Assembly: GCF_000949635.1 (NCBI RefSeq)
Contig: NZ_BAFN01000001.1
Coordinates: 2,108,001 to 2,172,000 of the forward strand
From: Candidatus Brocadia sinica JPN1
Lineage (GTDB): Bacteria > Planctomycetota > Brocadiia > Brocadiales > Brocadiaceae
Length of the DNA: 64,000 nt
Direction: 5' to 3'
In this document: in pieces, positions 43,819-54,540 of the stretch
How the letters are laid out: every line of letters begins with the position of its first letter
Numbering within the stretch: position 1 is the stretch's first letter
The notes under the pieces: model-generated
Databases searched by the model: none
Seen by the model: only the letters and a program-made list of their open reading frames with translations
Told to the model about the DNA's origin: nothing
Translations under genes and position numbers: made by a program

Positions 43819-45393
43819 TTACATTATCATCATTGCACAAGGTTTTTTGATTTTGCCCTTAACTATATCGTCCCTCTTTATTGACAAAGGGTCTATCTCC
43901 TTTACAGGGCAGTCCATGCCTTCTAATACTAATCTCGTGTCTGCAACATTATTGTTCTTATTTACAGTGTCCACGCATATGATGGTAAACTCTAATCCCA
44001 TTGAGACGGCTGGTTGTAACTCCCTTATATGGTAAAAAAGTGAATTCTTGTCACAAATAAGAACAACGTTATTATCTGGATTACCAATAGCTGCACCTAT
44101 CGCAAAAGGAAGTCCAGCCCCTGGTATGTCCCGGTCATCCATGATAAAAAGATTTTTATAGATGGCCTTTCTAAAAAAACAAGATGCTGCAAGTGATAAC
44201 TCTTTCCCATCGACGATAAAGATGTCATTGCTGGAAGAAATATTTTTCAGTGAAGCAAATATTCCCCTTGCATCTTTAAACTCTTTTGACAATTCTATTG
44301 CTAATAGGTCGCAATTTTTATAGAAATCATCCCTCCAGGCACGGAAAGCGTTTTTATTCGTTTTCGTTTCTCGTTCAAAATAGGAGAAACTACTCCCGGG
44401 ATCTGCATGTACAGGACAAAGGTTAGGAATGCTGTCTGCAAAAGATGACGGATCAATTTCTACCTGGACAATACCCTTTACATGCGAAGAATTTTTTATC
44501 GCAGAAAGAATACGTTCTGAATAAGGGTCGATTCCTGCAATAATCAAAAGATCCGTCTTATTCAACAATTCCATTCCTGATGTTGAATTCATGAATAATG
44601 ACGCATCCCCGGCATAACAATAATCGTCGCCACAAAAAACCCCGGAACTGTGTACGGTAGTGATAACAGGTATTCCCAGTCTGTTTGCAGCCTCTTTCAT
44701 CCCCTGATATCGCCCGGGGCGTCCAAAACCCTGGCCTAAAATAATAATAGGCCTTTCGGACTTTTGAATCGTTTCACAGGCTTCTTTCAGACAAAAGGCA
44801 TCTCCCGCTATGGCACCTCTATACATCGTCCTCTCAGCCGGAGGCATTATACTCTGCCTTTTCTTTTTTGTAAGTACCTTGTATCTGAACAATATATCTA
44901 CAGGGATATCGATATGTACCGGCCCTGGTATACCTTGCCATGCCTCCCTGAACGCCCTGTAAATCATTTGAGGTATTCTCTCCCAGGTGTACACGATGGT
45001 ATTCCATTTAGTGATAGGGAAAAATATTTCATCCTGATTACAACCTTGTAAGTTTTCCTGATGAGGTTTTATTTTCCAGCTTTGAAGCTGTGGGGCAATA
45101 GAGAGAACAGGCAGATAATTGAACCACGCCTTTGACAGCCCTGAAACTTCATATATGACCCCGGCCCCTACCGTTGACATTGCTACGCTTGAGCATCCCG
45201 TAGAAGCAGTATAGCCGGACGCCATGAGAGCTGCGGCAGTTTCACAACGCGGAACGGTTAAATGAATTTCCGGGAATTTTTCAAATGCATCATATACGGT
45301 GCCGATGTGTTCTCCGGATATAGAAAACACATGCTTGATTCCACATTGAACAAGTACGTCTAAAAGCAATGCCCCCCCAGTGATTATTTTCAT
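43819..45393 (-). CDS. ThDP-dependent enzyme homologue with degenerate cofactor motif
   Basis: 524 residues from the ATG at 45393 (GGAGG eight bases upstream; stop of the previous gene 2 bases away). It is an acetolactate-synthase-like three-domain protein: PYR domain with the catalytic glutamate in PRCETAAALMASGY, a central domain with IILGQGFGRPG, and a PP domain. The normally invariant GDG of the PP domain is CDK (LICDKNSLFYHIREL), and the later metal-ligand asparagine (SND in the partner) is replaced (CVD). It may be a non-catalytic partner of the 625-residue protein. Confidence 0.8.
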   Translation of the reverse strand: MKIITGGALLLDVLVQCGIKHVFSISGEHIGTVYDAFEKFPEIHLTVPRCETAAALMASGYTASTGCSSVAMSTVGAGVIYEVSGLSKAWFNYLPVLSIAPQLQSWKIKPHQENLQGCNQDEIFFPITKWNTIVYTWERIPQMIYRAFREAWQGIPGPVHIDIPVDILFRYKVLTKKKRQSIMPPAERTMYRGAIAGDAFCLKEACETIQKSERPIIILGQGFGRPGRYQGMKEAANRLGIPVITTVHSSGVFCGDDYCYAGDASLFMNSTSGMELLNKTDLLIIAGIDPYSERILSAIKNSSHVKGIVQVEIDPSSFADSIPNLCPVHADPGSSFSYFERETKTNKNAFRAWRDDFYKNCDLLAIELSKEFKDARGIFASLKNISSSNDIFIVDGKELSLAASCFFRKAIYKNLFIMDDRDIPGAGLPFAIGAAIGNPDNNVVLICDKNSLFYHIRELQPAVSMGLEFTIICVDTVNKNNNVADTRLVLEGMDCPVKEIDPLSIKRDDIVKGKIKKPCAMMIM

Positions 45394-45395
45394 TT

Positions 45396-47273
45396 TTAAG
45401 ACCTCCACTTGGCCATTATGTTCACCCTCAATAAAGCTTTTCTGATATAGGTAAGATTAAAGAACAGCTTGCTCCATCCTAATTTCATTATCAATAATGA
45501 ACTCTTTAATACCTTAATCGGATTTAAAAGCTTCAGTAAACCATCAAACTCAATAAGAGAGAAACTCGCCAGACAGTCCGGAAAATTGTTTTTGTCAGTT
45601 ATAATATCAACGAGCGCTGCTTTGCCTTCACTTGCCCCTTTTTCGTACGCGGGTAGTATGTCCCCGACCTTATCCACCCGTGTTGCATGCAAACCAAACC
45701 CACGGGCTATTTTTGAGTAATCAATGTCAGGGAGCATAGTGCCAACAAAATTTCCTCCTAACATGAAATACTGCATAGCCCTGATCATATTCCACGCCGA
45801 ATCATTGGAGATTATTATCATAATGGGTAAGTTTAGCCTGCAAATGGTCTCGAGTTCCTGGATATGGTACAGGAATGATCCATCTCCACTTATCAGCATA
45901 ACCCGTTTCCCCGGCGAGGCCAGTTGAACCCCAATGGCGTAAGGTATCCCACAACCAATTGCTGCCATGCCAAACGGATAAAAAGATTGCTGGGGTCCCA
46001 GTGAAGGCGCATGCGTAGCGAAAAAAACTGGCGTGTTACCACCATCCACTACCAGGACCAGATCATCCCTCTTTATGACTTTCCCCAGCTCTTGTATGAT
46101 CTTTCCCTGTTGTATAACCGGCCACTTTTTATTGATAAATTTGTTAAGTCTCTTATATCGGCCCTCTTTCAGATGAGAAAGATACTTTGCCCATGACCTC
46201 CATGCAGGCTTTCCGCTAAAACCTTCGGAGCGCAATTGCTCTGTTAATTGATTAAGAACGGTTTTGACATCTCCCAGTATTGATATCTCGGGAGACACAT
46301 TCAGACCAATCTGAAGCGGATCTATATTGACATGAATAAATTTAATCTTGTCAGACCATAGAGGAGGAAGACCAAATCCGTCTAATCCACAAAAGCTTAC
46401 TCCCAGCGCAAGTACAATGTCGGCCTCTTTTATAGCGACATGAAAGGCTTCACCCGTTGTATAGGCCGGCCCGCCAAGACAGTACTCATGATCTGACGGT
46501 ATCGAGCCGAAACCACCCATTGTTGTAGCAGCAGGGATCTTAAACGCTTCGATAAAACGGATAACCTCTTCATAGGCCTCAGAAACCTTCACTCCTCCCC
46601 CGCAAAAAATGAGAGGTTTTTTTGCATTCTTAATACTCGATGCTGCTTTTTCAATTGCAAGCTTATCCCCAGCCAGCCGTATAGGCCTCGCTTCGTTCGT
46701 AATTGGTGAAGACGATGGTGAGAATACGGTAGTGTCAAAAGAGACGGTTTTCTCTAATAATCCGAAAGGTATGTCAATATGTACCGGACCTCTTTTATGC
46801 CTGGTACTTTCAAACTTTCCCTTCTTTATAGTGTCTGGAATACTCTCGAGTGTATTGATCCGTTTCCTCCAAATGGTAACCTCATGATACACTGCATTTT
46901 GGTCAAATCTGTATCTGTTAAACCCTTTATTGTAATCAACTTCATCATCATTGCAAATTGACAAAGAAAGCAAAGGGGTCTTATCAGCCCAGGAATTTGC
47001 AACTCCATAAATCTGCGATAATGATCTGCCATTGTCATCCGTTAATACAACGGCAAACTTCCCGGAGCGCCTAATATAACCGTCTGCCATTAAGGTCGCT
47101 GCCCCTTCAGTTCTCGCAATAATTACCTGTATACTCGTTTTCTTTTCTAAACATGTTCTGAGAGGGCTAAGTCTGTCTGAAGATGTAGTAAAAACATAAC
47201 TGATTCCATTAGCAACAAGACTTCTCGCGATGAGTTCGTTACCTGAAAGATCTTCCACGTTTAAATCTCCCAT
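45396..47273 (-). CDS. ThDP-dependent enzyme (acetolactate synthase-like)
   Basis: 625 residues with all three ThDP-enzyme domains: glutamate in IIARTEGAATLMADGY, central domain (PLIFCGGGVKVSEAYEEVI), and PP domain with intact cofactor motif LISGDGSFLYHIQELET followed by IISNDSAWNMI. A C-terminal extension of about 60 residues follows. The substrate cannot be told from sequence; decarboxylation or carboligation of a 2-oxo acid is expected. It precedes its degenerate paralogue by two bases and follows the peroxidase gene. Confidence 0.85.
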   Translation of the reverse strand: MGDLNVEDLSGNELIARSLVANGISYVFTTSSDRLSPLRTCLEKKTSIQVIIARTEGAATLMADGYIRRSGKFAVVLTDDNGRSLSQIYGVANSWADKTPLLSLSICNDDEVDYNKGFNRYRFDQNAVYHEVTIWRKRINTLESIPDTIKKGKFESTRHKRGPVHIDIPFGLLEKTVSFDTTVFSPSSSPITNEARPIRLAGDKLAIEKAASSIKNAKKPLIFCGGGVKVSEAYEEVIRFIEAFKIPAATTMGGFGSIPSDHEYCLGGPAYTTGEAFHVAIKEADIVLALGVSFCGLDGFGLPPLWSDKIKFIHVNIDPLQIGLNVSPEISILGDVKTVLNQLTEQLRSEGFSGKPAWRSWAKYLSHLKEGRYKRLNKFINKKWPVIQQGKIIQELGKVIKRDDLVLVVDGGNTPVFFATHAPSLGPQQSFYPFGMAAIGCGIPYAIGVQLASPGKRVMLISGDGSFLYHIQELETICRLNLPIMIIISNDSAWNMIRAMQYFMLGGNFVGTMLPDIDYSKIARGFGLHATRVDKVGDILPAYEKGASEGKAALVDIITDKNNFPDCLASFSLIEFDGLLKLLNPIKVLKSSLLIMKLGWSKLFFNLTYIRKALLRVNIMAKWRS

Positions 47274-47299
47274 AGTTTAAATTACCTATTTATTTCACA

Positions 47300-49723
47300 C
47301 TATTCCTGTAAAAAATCCCCTCTTTTCTGATATTCTAAAGCAAAATCAGATCTTTTCCGATCCCATAAATCAAAGGGATTTTTAACATTACGTAGTGCCG
47401 GCCGAAGCTTTGGAAATTGTCGTTTGATGACATCCACCATATTGGTAGTGTTCACATAGTCAAATCCCCACCGGGTATAAAATTCTGGCCGATAATGTTC
47501 GGTAAAAAACCGATCGCTAAACAACCTTCGGGAAGCGTTTAAAATAAAAACCTGAAACTGAGTTTCACTGATCACGAAGCCGTGTGGCCGTGAGAACTCG
47601 GCGAGGATACCAACCAGAAGATCTACTTTTTCAATGTCGCTGTCATAAACCTTGCGCATTTCTTCCACCAGCCGTTGCTGACGTTTCAGCTCTGCTTGTT
47701 TTGCCTGAAGTTCGTCAGCGGTAAGATTGGGATCTTTACGGAAATCACGCGATCTGTTGTTTTCAATTTCCCACACAAGCTCTTTGTCGATAAAATCAGT
47801 AAAATCCTTCAAAGGTTTCAGTTGCAGTTGCCGGCGAAATTCATTAAAGCGCGGGACCCCACGCTCTCTATCCCGAATAATGTCCATTGCAGCAAGGTCA
47901 ATTTTACCTCCGGGCGCCTGAGGCACCACAAGTTCAGTCATAAAGCAGGGAAAATTTTCGAGGGTGAGCTGCCCACAGCCGGTAAGGCCAAAAGATAATG
48001 CGATACTATCGATCCCGATTCCCCGCATAAAACGTTTCGAACCTTCCCGAACAGTATCGACAATGGCGATTTGGTTCTGAACGGTTTTTATACCAGGCAC
48101 TTTACTTTCTAATTCTCTGCCGCTAAATTGTCGCACTTGACCTTGAGAAAGTACGTCAGCATCATAAATTGCTAAAAAATCTGGTATGGTGGGATGGAGC
48201 CGATAGACAGAAGTAAATTCCTCCGTTAAGGTAAATGGTACCCCGAAGTGTTCCGCCCTTGGCATCCCCATGACGCCGGTGCCAGTAACCGCAAGGCTGA
48301 CTAACTCATCTTTGCGAAAATCCTGTAGCGTAGCGGTAAAGTCATTGATAGCTTTTTTAGAGCCTTCCCTGGCTATGCGCATGATTTCCTCTTTAAATGG
48401 GGAATCCCCTTGGGTACTGCCCAACAAGCCTTGCCAATTGGTATGCATAGCCATGTCCCCCAGCCGATTGTAAAGAAGTTGGGGCGTCCATTCGATGGTA
48501 TGAATTTTGGCTAGTAATGCAGAGATGATTAGCCTGGCGGTATCATAGAGTTCCTCATCACTCCATGCTGCTGCCCCACTCGGGGGGGTAGCGTTTTGCC
48601 GCAATTGATCAACGATATAGTTATGCTCTTTAGAAAACATGACGTGCATCAAACTAAGGCCCACCCACCAGTTATCTGCAAAAGCTGATATTTCCTGGTC
48701 AAGGAAGCCTTTAGGGGGATGAAGTCCAACTTCGCTGTAAGAGGGGAGCACCCCAGTGTCCGACACTTTTAATTTGGCTTTGTCTTTGGGATCGAGCACC
48801 CTTTGCTGCGTTTCCTGGTCCCAGCCGTAAAGTTGCGAGGCATCCCACCAGAAGGTCACCGTATTTTTCCATGTTTCCACGGGAATATTTTTTAAACCAG
48901 CCAAACCTTTTTGATCGTCGTGGAGAGTTCGCGCCACCTCCCAACCACCCCCTTGCCCAACTTTTGCTAAGCTTTGCAATTTACTTTCAGAAATGGAAAA
49001 GGTGTTGCTATTGTCGTTCCATCCATCACGGGTATGAGAAAACCAATCATGAGTCATAAATTGAATCCAGGCAGAGGCCCAAAGATTAAAAAATGGCGCT
49101 GCGTGATGGTTAAAGGGGTCTTTTCTCACTAAAAGGCGTTCACTGATAACGCGGGGATTAGGGTCGCCCGCATCCTGTGAGGAAGTCACTTTGCGATGGA
49201 AATCAATGACAGATCTATTAGCGGTCTCAATGGTTACATTCCGCCCAAACCGCTGCCCTACGGCGCCCATCAATGGGTTATCAAAATCGTTGCAGCGGCC
49301 ATCGAGCGTTCGTGCGCGGTAGACTGGATTTTTCAGGCTCCTTTCCCCACAAGACGAACCATCCTGCATTGCCTTCCAGACAACCCGCCGTTCGTCTCCT
49401 GTCTGCCGGCCCCGATCACCCCATGCACCATTGGTATCGTGCATATTATTGGCTACAAGATTTATGCGGAACTTTTCTAACTCGCCTAATGCGGCAGCAA
49501 TACCAACAGCTTGAGTTAATTGGCGTGAGGCGATATCATAACGGGTTCCCGTAAACCATTGCCAAAGTACCCAGGGGCGGTCCTGATTGCGTTTCACTCT
49601 GGGATTCAACCTGGCTGCAATATCTTCTATCACAGATCTTTCTTCACTTATCTCGGTCTCCGGTTTTTTGCATCCAATAAAAACAGATAAAAACATACAT
49701 GAGATTAATAATATGCGGGTCAT
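47300..49723 (-). CDS. animal-type haem peroxidase lipoprotein
   Basis: 807 residues from the ATG at 49723 (GGAG at correct spacing; the frame is open to 49756). The leader ILLISCMFLSVFIGC ends in a lipobox, so a membrane-anchored, exported protein is predicted. The peroxidase domain shows the family signatures RTLDGRCNDFDNPLMG, the distal histidine in FMTHDWFSH, and the proximal histidine in MFSKEHNYIV. The C-terminal part (DKELVWEIENNRSRDFR) is longer than the core. These enzymes use hydrogen peroxide to oxidise halides or phenols. The adjacent GMC oxidase could supply the peroxide. Confidence 0.85.
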   Translation of the reverse strand: MTRILLISCMFLSVFIGCKKPETEISEERSVIEDIAARLNPRVKRNQDRPWVLWQWFTGTRYDIASRQLTQAVGIAAALGELEKFRINLVANNMHDTNGAWGDRGRQTGDERRVVWKAMQDGSSCGERSLKNPVYRARTLDGRCNDFDNPLMGAVGQRFGRNVTIETANRSVIDFHRKVTSSQDAGDPNPRVISERLLVRKDPFNHHAAPFFNLWASAWIQFMTHDWFSHTRDGWNDNSNTFSISESKLQSLAKVGQGGGWEVARTLHDDQKGLAGLKNIPVETWKNTVTFWWDASQLYGWDQETQQRVLDPKDKAKLKVSDTGVLPSYSEVGLHPPKGFLDQEISAFADNWWVGLSLMHVMFSKEHNYIVDQLRQNATPPSGAAAWSDEELYDTARLIISALLAKIHTIEWTPQLLYNRLGDMAMHTNWQGLLGSTQGDSPFKEEIMRIAREGSKKAINDFTATLQDFRKDELVSLAVTGTGVMGMPRAEHFGVPFTLTEEFTSVYRLHPTIPDFLAIYDADVLSQGQVRQFSGRELESKVPGIKTVQNQIAIVDTVREGSKRFMRGIGIDSIALSFGLTGCGQLTLENFPCFMTELVVPQAPGGKIDLAAMDIIRDRERGVPRFNEFRRQLQLKPLKDFTDFIDKELVWEIENNRSRDFRKDPNLTADELQAKQAELKRQQRLVEEMRKVYDSDIEKVDLLVGILAEFSRPHGFVISETQFQVFILNASRRLFSDRFFTEHYRPEFYTRWGFDYVNTTNMVDVIKRQFPKLRPALRNVKNPFDLWDRKRSDFALEYQKRGDFLQE

Positions 49724-49874
49724 AGTATTCTCCACTGTAAAAGATTTACAATACAATGAATGATTTTTAAGGAGAAGTTATTTCAGATAATCTGCTGTAT
49801 GTGGGGGCCTCCCTTCCCTGATCATTGTCTCTTTTAAAACTATCACTCCGTGTGCACGAAAGCAGGAGTATCTC

Positions 49875-52241
49875 TCATCCATGAGTTTGTTGGCTGGGTA
49901 AGAGATTTTTCATATATGTTTCATATAATTCGCCAAAGAAAAAAGAGGTAAATTTGTTTTTAGCACTGAATGCAGTCTTGACATTAGATCCATTACGAAC
50001 CCGAATCGTGGCTAACTGTCGGGTAATATCATGTAAATGTATACGAACAATACCTTGTCCTAATACCGGGTCTCGAGTTGTATTCCCTTTGTGAATGGTA
50101 ATGAAAAGGGTTGTATAATCTTTCCATATTTCCCAGATATCAACATCAGGGTCATCCCGCATCTCTTTATAGCCGTCCAGCAAGCAGGGTTGACCATCAT
50201 CGCCGAAGAATTGCAATGAAAAGAGCATGCGTTTTGTATGTATTTGCGGGTCTTTGATGAACAAGTTAAACCGCCCTTGTTCGACCATTTGTTTCATGCT
50301 GCCCATCTTTATATGACCTTCTGCACGAGCATCATGTGCAGGTTCAATCACAAATTTATCGACACTGTCTATATACGCCGTTAGTTTGAAGCCGATATCG
50401 TTCCCTTCCTGTTTCCCAAGCTTTTCAGCTTTATGAAAATCCTCAGGTGTCTTTGCATTTGTCACACTCTTACTGAAATAACCATTCATCTCCGTAGTAA
50501 ATTCGATACCTAGAGGAGGTGAAATAATCACCGGGGGGGGCAGGGCGCCCTCCCTTGGTTTCTTATTTACGGTGGCATCCTGAACAATCAGGTTAGCGAT
50601 TCGTTCGGATAAAGCGGAGATTGTAAAAAACGGATTCACTCCTAACGAGGTGGGAATCATTGAACCATCAGCAACAAAAAGTCCATTATGAACTGCACCA
50701 GATGTATCTTGTGCCAGATCAAAGACCCTCCCGCGATGATCAACAACGCCTGTATCAGCACTTTTGCCCATAGCACAACCTCCCAGCGGATGAACCGTAA
50801 TTATATTCCTGCCAAAGAACGGCGTCCACCTGGGATTCCTGATGTAAGTCCCTCCCAATGCTTTCGTTAGTTGTTTCATTTCATCATCAATCTTTTGAAA
50901 AATTGGTTTGGACGGCGCCGCCGCCCAGTGAATGCGTATCTTCCCCTCAGAGTCAACTGCGATAACGCCATCTGCGCTGTCGTGCCCTATTCCCAGATAT
51001 AACATTGAATGGTTGAGGGCGCCTTTTACATCATAATGTGCAATATCTCTCACCACCCGTGCGGCTTCTGAAGCCTCGTCAATGACACTGAAATCGGTAT
51101 CATGGCCGGCAACTGCACTAATCTTTGGCATGGAGTACCGGGTGAAGTCTACGAAGGCTCTTGGAAAATCACCCTCTTCTATAATGTAACGGTCTTTCAG
51201 TTCCAGTTCTTTCCTGCGATAATCGATAACAGAGAGGATCAAGGGGCCGACTTGAATCTTCGAACGTTTATCTCGGATATTGCCAAAACCGAGCACGTCG
51301 GTTCTCTGGTCACTATTGTAACCAACCCCAAATGAGTCCGCATTCCCGGAAAAATAATGCCCGATCTTATCAGAAACAGCAAGACCCCGATCGCGGGAAT
51401 TCAACAGTATGTGCGTAGAACCCAAAGCGCCGGCAGCTATAATGACGACATTTGCATGGATAAACCTTGATTTTTTGTCCTCTGAATGAGAAGTACAATG
51501 AACAAAATAACCACCACCATCGGCTTTACTAATGTAGTTGACTTCCATTTCCGTTATAATAGATGCGCCCTGACTTTTCGCAAAAGGAAGATAATTCATG
51601 TATAATGTGTTCTTAGCCAGGACGTTACAACCGGTCATGCAGTCGCCACATAAGATGCAAGGTCTTTGATGTACACCAACATGATTGGGTTCATCATTAT
51701 ATTTTTCAAAATTAACTGCCAGATTCAGTTTATAGTATTTACCGGGACGGTCTTTGGCTGATTTTTCATGAGCTTTTATTTTCCCCAAAGATGGACGGTT
51801 GTCTGGATAGACAGCACCCTGTAACATGTCATTCGCCTTTTCAAAATATTTATTGAGTTTACCGTTATCCCGGTCTTCACGAATCTCGTCCGGCCATCTG
51901 CTATTGTTAAAAACATCATCGTCTGGTTTAAAGATGACGTTCGCATTAATTAAAGATGTCCCACCAAGACCACATCCCACGAAAACATCAACATCCTCAG
52001 TTACACGATAGTCATATAACCCTAATGGATTGCTATCTGAACGAAATTGTGCAGTCACTTCAGCCATTTCGTCGGGAAACTCGCCCGGTATCCACTCTTT
52101 CCCTCTTTCGAGAAGACAAACTTCATATCCCGCAGATGCCAGTCTTGCCGCAGTTATTGAGCCACCATAACCTGAACCAATGACTATAATTCCATAACGA
52201 TCTTTCAGTTCTGTTATTGAATTAGATAACTTTGCGTTCAT
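49875..52241 (-). CDS. GMC oxidoreductase (cholesterol oxidase-like)
   Basis: 788 residues. FAD-binding N-terminus IIVIGSGYGGSITAARLASA, second site VGCGLGGTSLINANV, a cysteine-rich segment CILCGDCMTGCNVLAKNTL characteristic of the cholesterol-oxidase-like branch, and the C-terminal histidine motif VHPLGGCAMG with DGSMIPTSLGVNP. After about residue 565 there is an extra domain of about 220 residues with lipid-related beta structure (LFSLQFFGDDGQPCLLDGYK), as in long GMC proteins. No signal peptide is seen. Expected to oxidise an alcohol with O2 to give H2O2. Confidence 0.87.
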   Translation of the reverse strand: MNAKLSNSITELKDRYGIIVIGSGYGGSITAARLASAGYEVCLLERGKEWIPGEFPDEMAEVTAQFRSDSNPLGLYDYRVTEDVDVFVGCGLGGTSLINANVIFKPDDDVFNNSRWPDEIREDRDNGKLNKYFEKANDMLQGAVYPDNRPSLGKIKAHEKSAKDRPGKYYKLNLAVNFEKYNDEPNHVGVHQRPCILCGDCMTGCNVLAKNTLYMNYLPFAKSQGASIITEMEVNYISKADGGGYFVHCTSHSEDKKSRFIHANVVIIAAGALGSTHILLNSRDRGLAVSDKIGHYFSGNADSFGVGYNSDQRTDVLGFGNIRDKRSKIQVGPLILSVIDYRRKELELKDRYIIEEGDFPRAFVDFTRYSMPKISAVAGHDTDFSVIDEASEAARVVRDIAHYDVKGALNHSMLYLGIGHDSADGVIAVDSEGKIRIHWAAAPSKPIFQKIDDEMKQLTKALGGTYIRNPRWTPFFGRNIITVHPLGGCAMGKSADTGVVDHRGRVFDLAQDTSGAVHNGLFVADGSMIPTSLGVNPFFTISALSERIANLIVQDATVNKKPREGALPPPVIISPPLGIEFTTEMNGYFSKSVTNAKTPEDFHKAEKLGKQEGNDIGFKLTAYIDSVDKFVIEPAHDARAEGHIKMGSMKQMVEQGRFNLFIKDPQIHTKRMLFSLQFFGDDGQPCLLDGYKEMRDDPDVDIWEIWKDYTTLFITIHKGNTTRDPVLGQGIVRIHLHDITRQLATIRVRNGSNVKTAFSAKNKFTSFFFGELYETYMKNLLPSQQTHG

Positions 52242-52334
52242 TGTGTTCCTCCCGGTATAAAAGATTAATACTTTTTATCAGTAATTAACAAAGGCAGGAT
52301 ACCATGATAGATTGCCTGGGGCATATCCGCAGCG

Positions 52335-54461
52335 CTAGGGGATATTTGCATGTGAGAATTCAGTAATCTGCCCCCCATTGTTTATAACCACCAGTCTATA
52401 ATATGGCGGTTGATTGCCTAGCCTTCGCACCGCACAGGAGGCAGTCTGTACGATTACAGGACTCTGCCCCCACCATGCATACGGCTTATCATGGTTAAAA
52501 TTTTCGCTGTACCTGTCGTGATATATCCTGATCTTATGATTTTTATCTTTCTCTATTCTAAATTCAATATTCCGGTGGGCGTGTCCTGAAAAAACAATGT
52601 CTATTAACTTGAACTTACGATCCACGTCCTGTTTTACCAGATCACCCTCTCTGTAACCCATACAGAGATAAAAGAACTCGCTCAGATAATAATTAACCGT
52701 TCCGTATGTAAGATTACATTCCTCTTCAGGAACCCACGCTGGTCCTTCCTTTCTTACAATTTCCCGCATGGTATCCATATCAACATCATCGGATGAGTTG
52801 ATTGGAGGGGCATGCAAAAAGATGAAATTTTTGCCATGAGCATCCGGCTTCCTGCTCACAGCTTTCATAACTTTTTCTAACCAGACTATTTGGCTCCAAT
52901 TGTAATAAACCTGTTCTGGGTCAAATGCCTTTGAATCGGGAGCTCCTCCCAGGATATTATCCTTTACACTTATTTTCTTGACATATTTAATCTCTTTCTT
53001 ATCCAAAAGTTGCCCGATGAAAACGTCGGATCCTGTATCCATAACTATAAAGCAATGTTTTCCATAGTGAAAGGCATAGTCAAGGTATGGGTTTATATAT
53101 CTGAAATAATAGTGAAGGGCGCTAGCTTCGGCATGGAGGGGATTATCTATAATGAAGTCAGCTATTTTACGTGTCTGATATTTTATAAATTTATGAATTC
53201 CCCATGTTGCTATTCCTGCAATTCCGGCAATTGCAAAATGAGAGACGTAATTTGCTATTGGATTTATCTTTTCTCCTATGCCTATCAATCCTAAAAGCGG
53301 CAAAATACGTACGAGCCAGGTTCCTACAGCAGTGGCAAGAAACTTTTCTAACTGTATTTTCCATTTATCGGTTTTTTTCAGGACATCAAGGTTCAGTTTA
53401 TTAAAGGTATCGCTTGTTATCTCTTCTGCCAATTTTACCCTCTTATCCTCTGGATATTCAGAGGAATCAAAGGATTTGTATTTATACTGTTTGAGCTCTT
53501 CTTCCGTTAAGCCAAAACTGTCTCTATTGTACTTTGAAAGGTTTGGATCGTAAGGGTGGAGACGCCAATCGTGATTCCCGGTTGATGTAAAAACCGCTAT
53601 TTTTATACCGGGATTGTTCCGCTCCTTTTCCTTTCCTGCGCCGGTAATTATATTAATAAAAGTTTTCCAATTGTTTTCATCTAAATTTATTTCATCCCCC
53701 CAGCCATGAAAGGCAAAATCTACCAAATCTCCTGTAATTACAACAAAATCGAGATTACCCTCCTCAGCCATACTGTTTGCTCTCTGAATAAACTTTCTCA
53801 GGTTACGGTTAAAGTTAATGTATCTTTTTGCGATGTCGTCTCCACATTTCTTCTCATGCTTTACTTTCAGAACTTCATCGAGTATCTCGTCATTTCGTGT
53901 GGCAACATGAAGATCGGTAACCTGAATGAATTTGCAGCCTTCACCAAAGCTTTTAACAAATTGCACAGAATGGTAGTTAACCCTCTCCCACTTTTCTGAT
54001 CGGTCTCTGTATACCAGATCGTAAAGACATGGGGGGCATTTTCCTCCTTTTTGAGGTAAAAGAAGAGTTTCATAATCTTCTGTGCTTTTACAATCGATAC
54101 TGACCATGATTTTCCAATACCGGGTATTCTCCCCCATTACATTGTAATGGAACTCACTAGGAATAATCTCTCTCGTATCGTCTACTGTATTGAAATCCGA
54201 TAGTTGATACCAATGAATAATCTCCTCAGGTTCATCGTTCATAGACAGTGGAATATCTTTTTTATCTCCATCCCCTTTATGAGAGCGTCGTAAATACAAA
54301 GTTCCCATAAAGTCATCCTTCAAGGGCATCTTGTTTTCCCCGTATTGTCCGGCAATTATTAACGGAAACATCTTCTTTTGCCCAAACTCCTCAACTGAAG
54401 CAATCTGTGGGCAACCGAGATTTGGGCTTATTATCAATGGAAAATCATCTCTTCTTGTCAA
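52335..54461 (-). CDS. calcineurin-like metallophosphoesterase
   Basis: 708 residues, TTG start with GAGG upstream. Phosphoesterase motifs in order: QVTDLHVA, GDLVDF, STGNHDWR, FLHAPP and SGHAHRNIEF, so a complete dinuclear metal site is predicted. The N-terminal 150 residues form a separate domain (FMGTLYLRRSHKGDGDKKD), and two hydrophobic segments (about 380-425) interrupt the catalytic domain. Substrate unknown. It is the first gene after the riboswitch. Confidence 0.83.
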   Translation of the reverse strand: MTRRDDFPLIISPNLGCPQIASVEEFGQKKMFPLIIAGQYGENKMPLKDDFMGTLYLRRSHKGDGDKKDIPLSMNDEPEEIIHWYQLSDFNTVDDTREIIPSEFHYNVMGENTRYWKIMVSIDCKSTEDYETLLLPQKGGKCPPCLYDLVYRDRSEKWERVNYHSVQFVKSFGEGCKFIQVTDLHVATRNDEILDEVLKVKHEKKCGDDIAKRYINFNRNLRKFIQRANSMAEEGNLDFVVITGDLVDFAFHGWGDEINLDENNWKTFINIITGAGKEKERNNPGIKIAVFTSTGNHDWRLHPYDPNLSKYNRDSFGLTEEELKQYKYKSFDSSEYPEDKRVKLAEEITSDTFNKLNLDVLKKTDKWKIQLEKFLATAVGTWLVRILPLLGLIGIGEKINPIANYVSHFAIAGIAGIATWGIHKFIKYQTRKIADFIIDNPLHAEASALHYYFRYINPYLDYAFHYGKHCFIVMDTGSDVFIGQLLDKKEIKYVKKISVKDNILGGAPDSKAFDPEQVYYNWSQIVWLEKVMKAVSRKPDAHGKNFIFLHAPPINSSDDVDMDTMREIVRKEGPAWVPEEECNLTYGTVNYYLSEFFYLCMGYREGDLVKQDVDRKFKLIDIVFSGHAHRNIEFRIEKDKNHKIRIYHDRYSENFNHDKPYAWWGQSPVIVQTASCAVRRLGNQPPYYRLVVINNGGQITEFSHANIP

Positions 54462-54487
54462 TTGAACCTCTTTTCCTTATCCTGAAA

Positions 54488-54540
54488 ATAAAAAAGCCTT
54501 ACTGCAAAGATATATTTACAACATCTTCGGCAGTAAGGCT
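54488..54540 (-). terminator. riboswitch-controlled intrinsic terminator 2
   Basis: AGCCTTACTGC (54530-54540) pairs with GCAGTAAGGCT (54495-54505), followed by a T-rich run; the same stem as terminator 1. It ends about 27 bases before the start of the metallophosphoesterase gene. Confidence 0.9.
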
